Source: Flavobacteriia bacterium
GTDB taxonomy: Bacteria > Bacteroidota > Bacteroidia > Flavobacteriales_D > Crocinitomicaceae
Assembly (NCBI GenBank): GCA_947450325.1
Contig: CANFUT010000018.1
Location: forward strand, 22,848 to 86,847
Reading direction: 5' to 3'
Length of the DNA stretch: 64,000 nt
The notes under the pieces were generated by a model that was not told the origin of the DNA, did no database searches, and was given only the letters and a program-made list of their open reading frames with translations. The position numbers were made by a program, and so were the translations under genes. Positions 63,870-64,000 of this stretch are shown one piece after another. Positions within the stretch are counted from its first letter, which is position 1; each line of letters starts with the position of its first letter.

Positions 63870-64000
63870 ACTGTGTCAAATATTTTTTTTAGGTTTAATT
63901 ATAAAAGATATTTTTGACAAATGGACACGAAATTTGATTTTGAGCAATTCTCAAAGGACCTGGTTGCCAGCGTAAAAAGTGGAAAACCCTTAACGGGAGT
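63870..64000 (+). mobile_element. left end of an IS256-like insertion sequence (cut by window edge)
   Basis: aactgtgtcaaat near 63869 resembles the terminal repeats of IS256-family elements, and the transposase frame starts 50 bases later. The right end is outside the window, so the terminal repeat and target-site duplication cannot be checked. Confidence 0.6.
63921..64000 (+). CDS. IS256-family (Mutator) transposase, partial
   Basis: Only the first 26 residues are in the window, reading MDTKFDFEQFSK followed by SGKPLTG. This matches the N terminus of Bacteroidota IS256-type transposases as I remember them (FDFE..., K-x-G-K-P-L-T-G). The frame continues past the window edge. Confidence 0.6.
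   Translation, partial: MDTKFDFEQFSKDLVASVKSGKPLTG

Overview
The window looks like chromosomal DNA of a Bacteroidota member, most likely Flavobacteriales and perhaps Crocinitomicaceae/Fluviicola-like. The DNA is AT-rich and starts seldom show a Shine-Dalgarno sequence. Many genes are preceded by the Bacteroidota sigma-A -7 box TAnnTTTG. Lineage markers include type IX secretion (T9SS) sorting domains, a PorP/SprF protein, a full alternative complex III (ACIII) operon joined to an aa3 oxidase, an atp operon without atpD/atpC, and a DnaG with a degenerate zinc ribbon. No rRNA, tRNA, CRISPR array or prophage was seen.

Layout. 0-2 kb: alpha/beta hydrolase and thiL, then a structured intergenic repeat (1981-2207). 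2.3-12.4 kb, mostly minus strand: deoxynucleoside kinase, a secreted beta-rich protein with a GH3-family enzyme, a 32-residue membrane peptide, serS, rplU-rpmA, folE with a Bax-inhibitor-type membrane protein, a 6-pyruvoyl-tetrahydropterin synthase/QueD homologue, an SGNH hydrolase and a cyclophilin-FKBP fusion. 12.6-18.4 kb: glyS, msrA, and an isoprenyl synthase/MORN lipoprotein/dnaG operon. 18.6-24.0 kb: atpBEFHAG, with a small four-helix-bundle gene bounded by inverted repeats inserted between atpA and atpG. 24.1-26.0 kb: ruvB-queG. 26.1-37.9 kb: actABCDEF-coxB-coxA, a complete quinol-to-oxygen electron transfer module. 38-45.4 kb: SPOR protein, a 1957-residue alpha-2-macroglobulin and a ChaN-like protein. 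45.4-48.1 kb: peroxide defence (dps, peroxiredoxin, thioredoxin, small DUF protein) divergent from oxyR. 48.2-53.2 kb: a T9SS-exported HYR-repeat protein, a PorP/SprF protein and a GAF histidine kinase whose ATP-binding domain looks degenerate. 53.2-58.7 kb: DivIC/FtsB, a TPR-like protein, a single-chain methylmalonyl-CoA mutase and an EI24 membrane protein. 58.7-64 kb: a second copy of the structured repeat, a small membrane ORF, two AT-rich orphan genes, a T9SS-exported subtilase, an inverted-repeat intergenic element, rlmN and the left end of an IS256-like element cut by the window edge.

How the genes work together. ACIII and cytochrome oxidase pump protons that ATP synthase uses, and polyprenyl synthase may supply the quinone tail. 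OxyR probably controls the adjacent Dps/peroxiredoxin/thioredoxin set. The adhesin-like protein, PorP/SprF and kinase probably form one surface module. The most unusual observation is the IVS-like four-helix-bundle element in the atp operon: the gene is bounded almost to the base by 25-bp inverted repeats matching at 23 of 25 positions, so the atp transcript could form an RNase III-type stem there.
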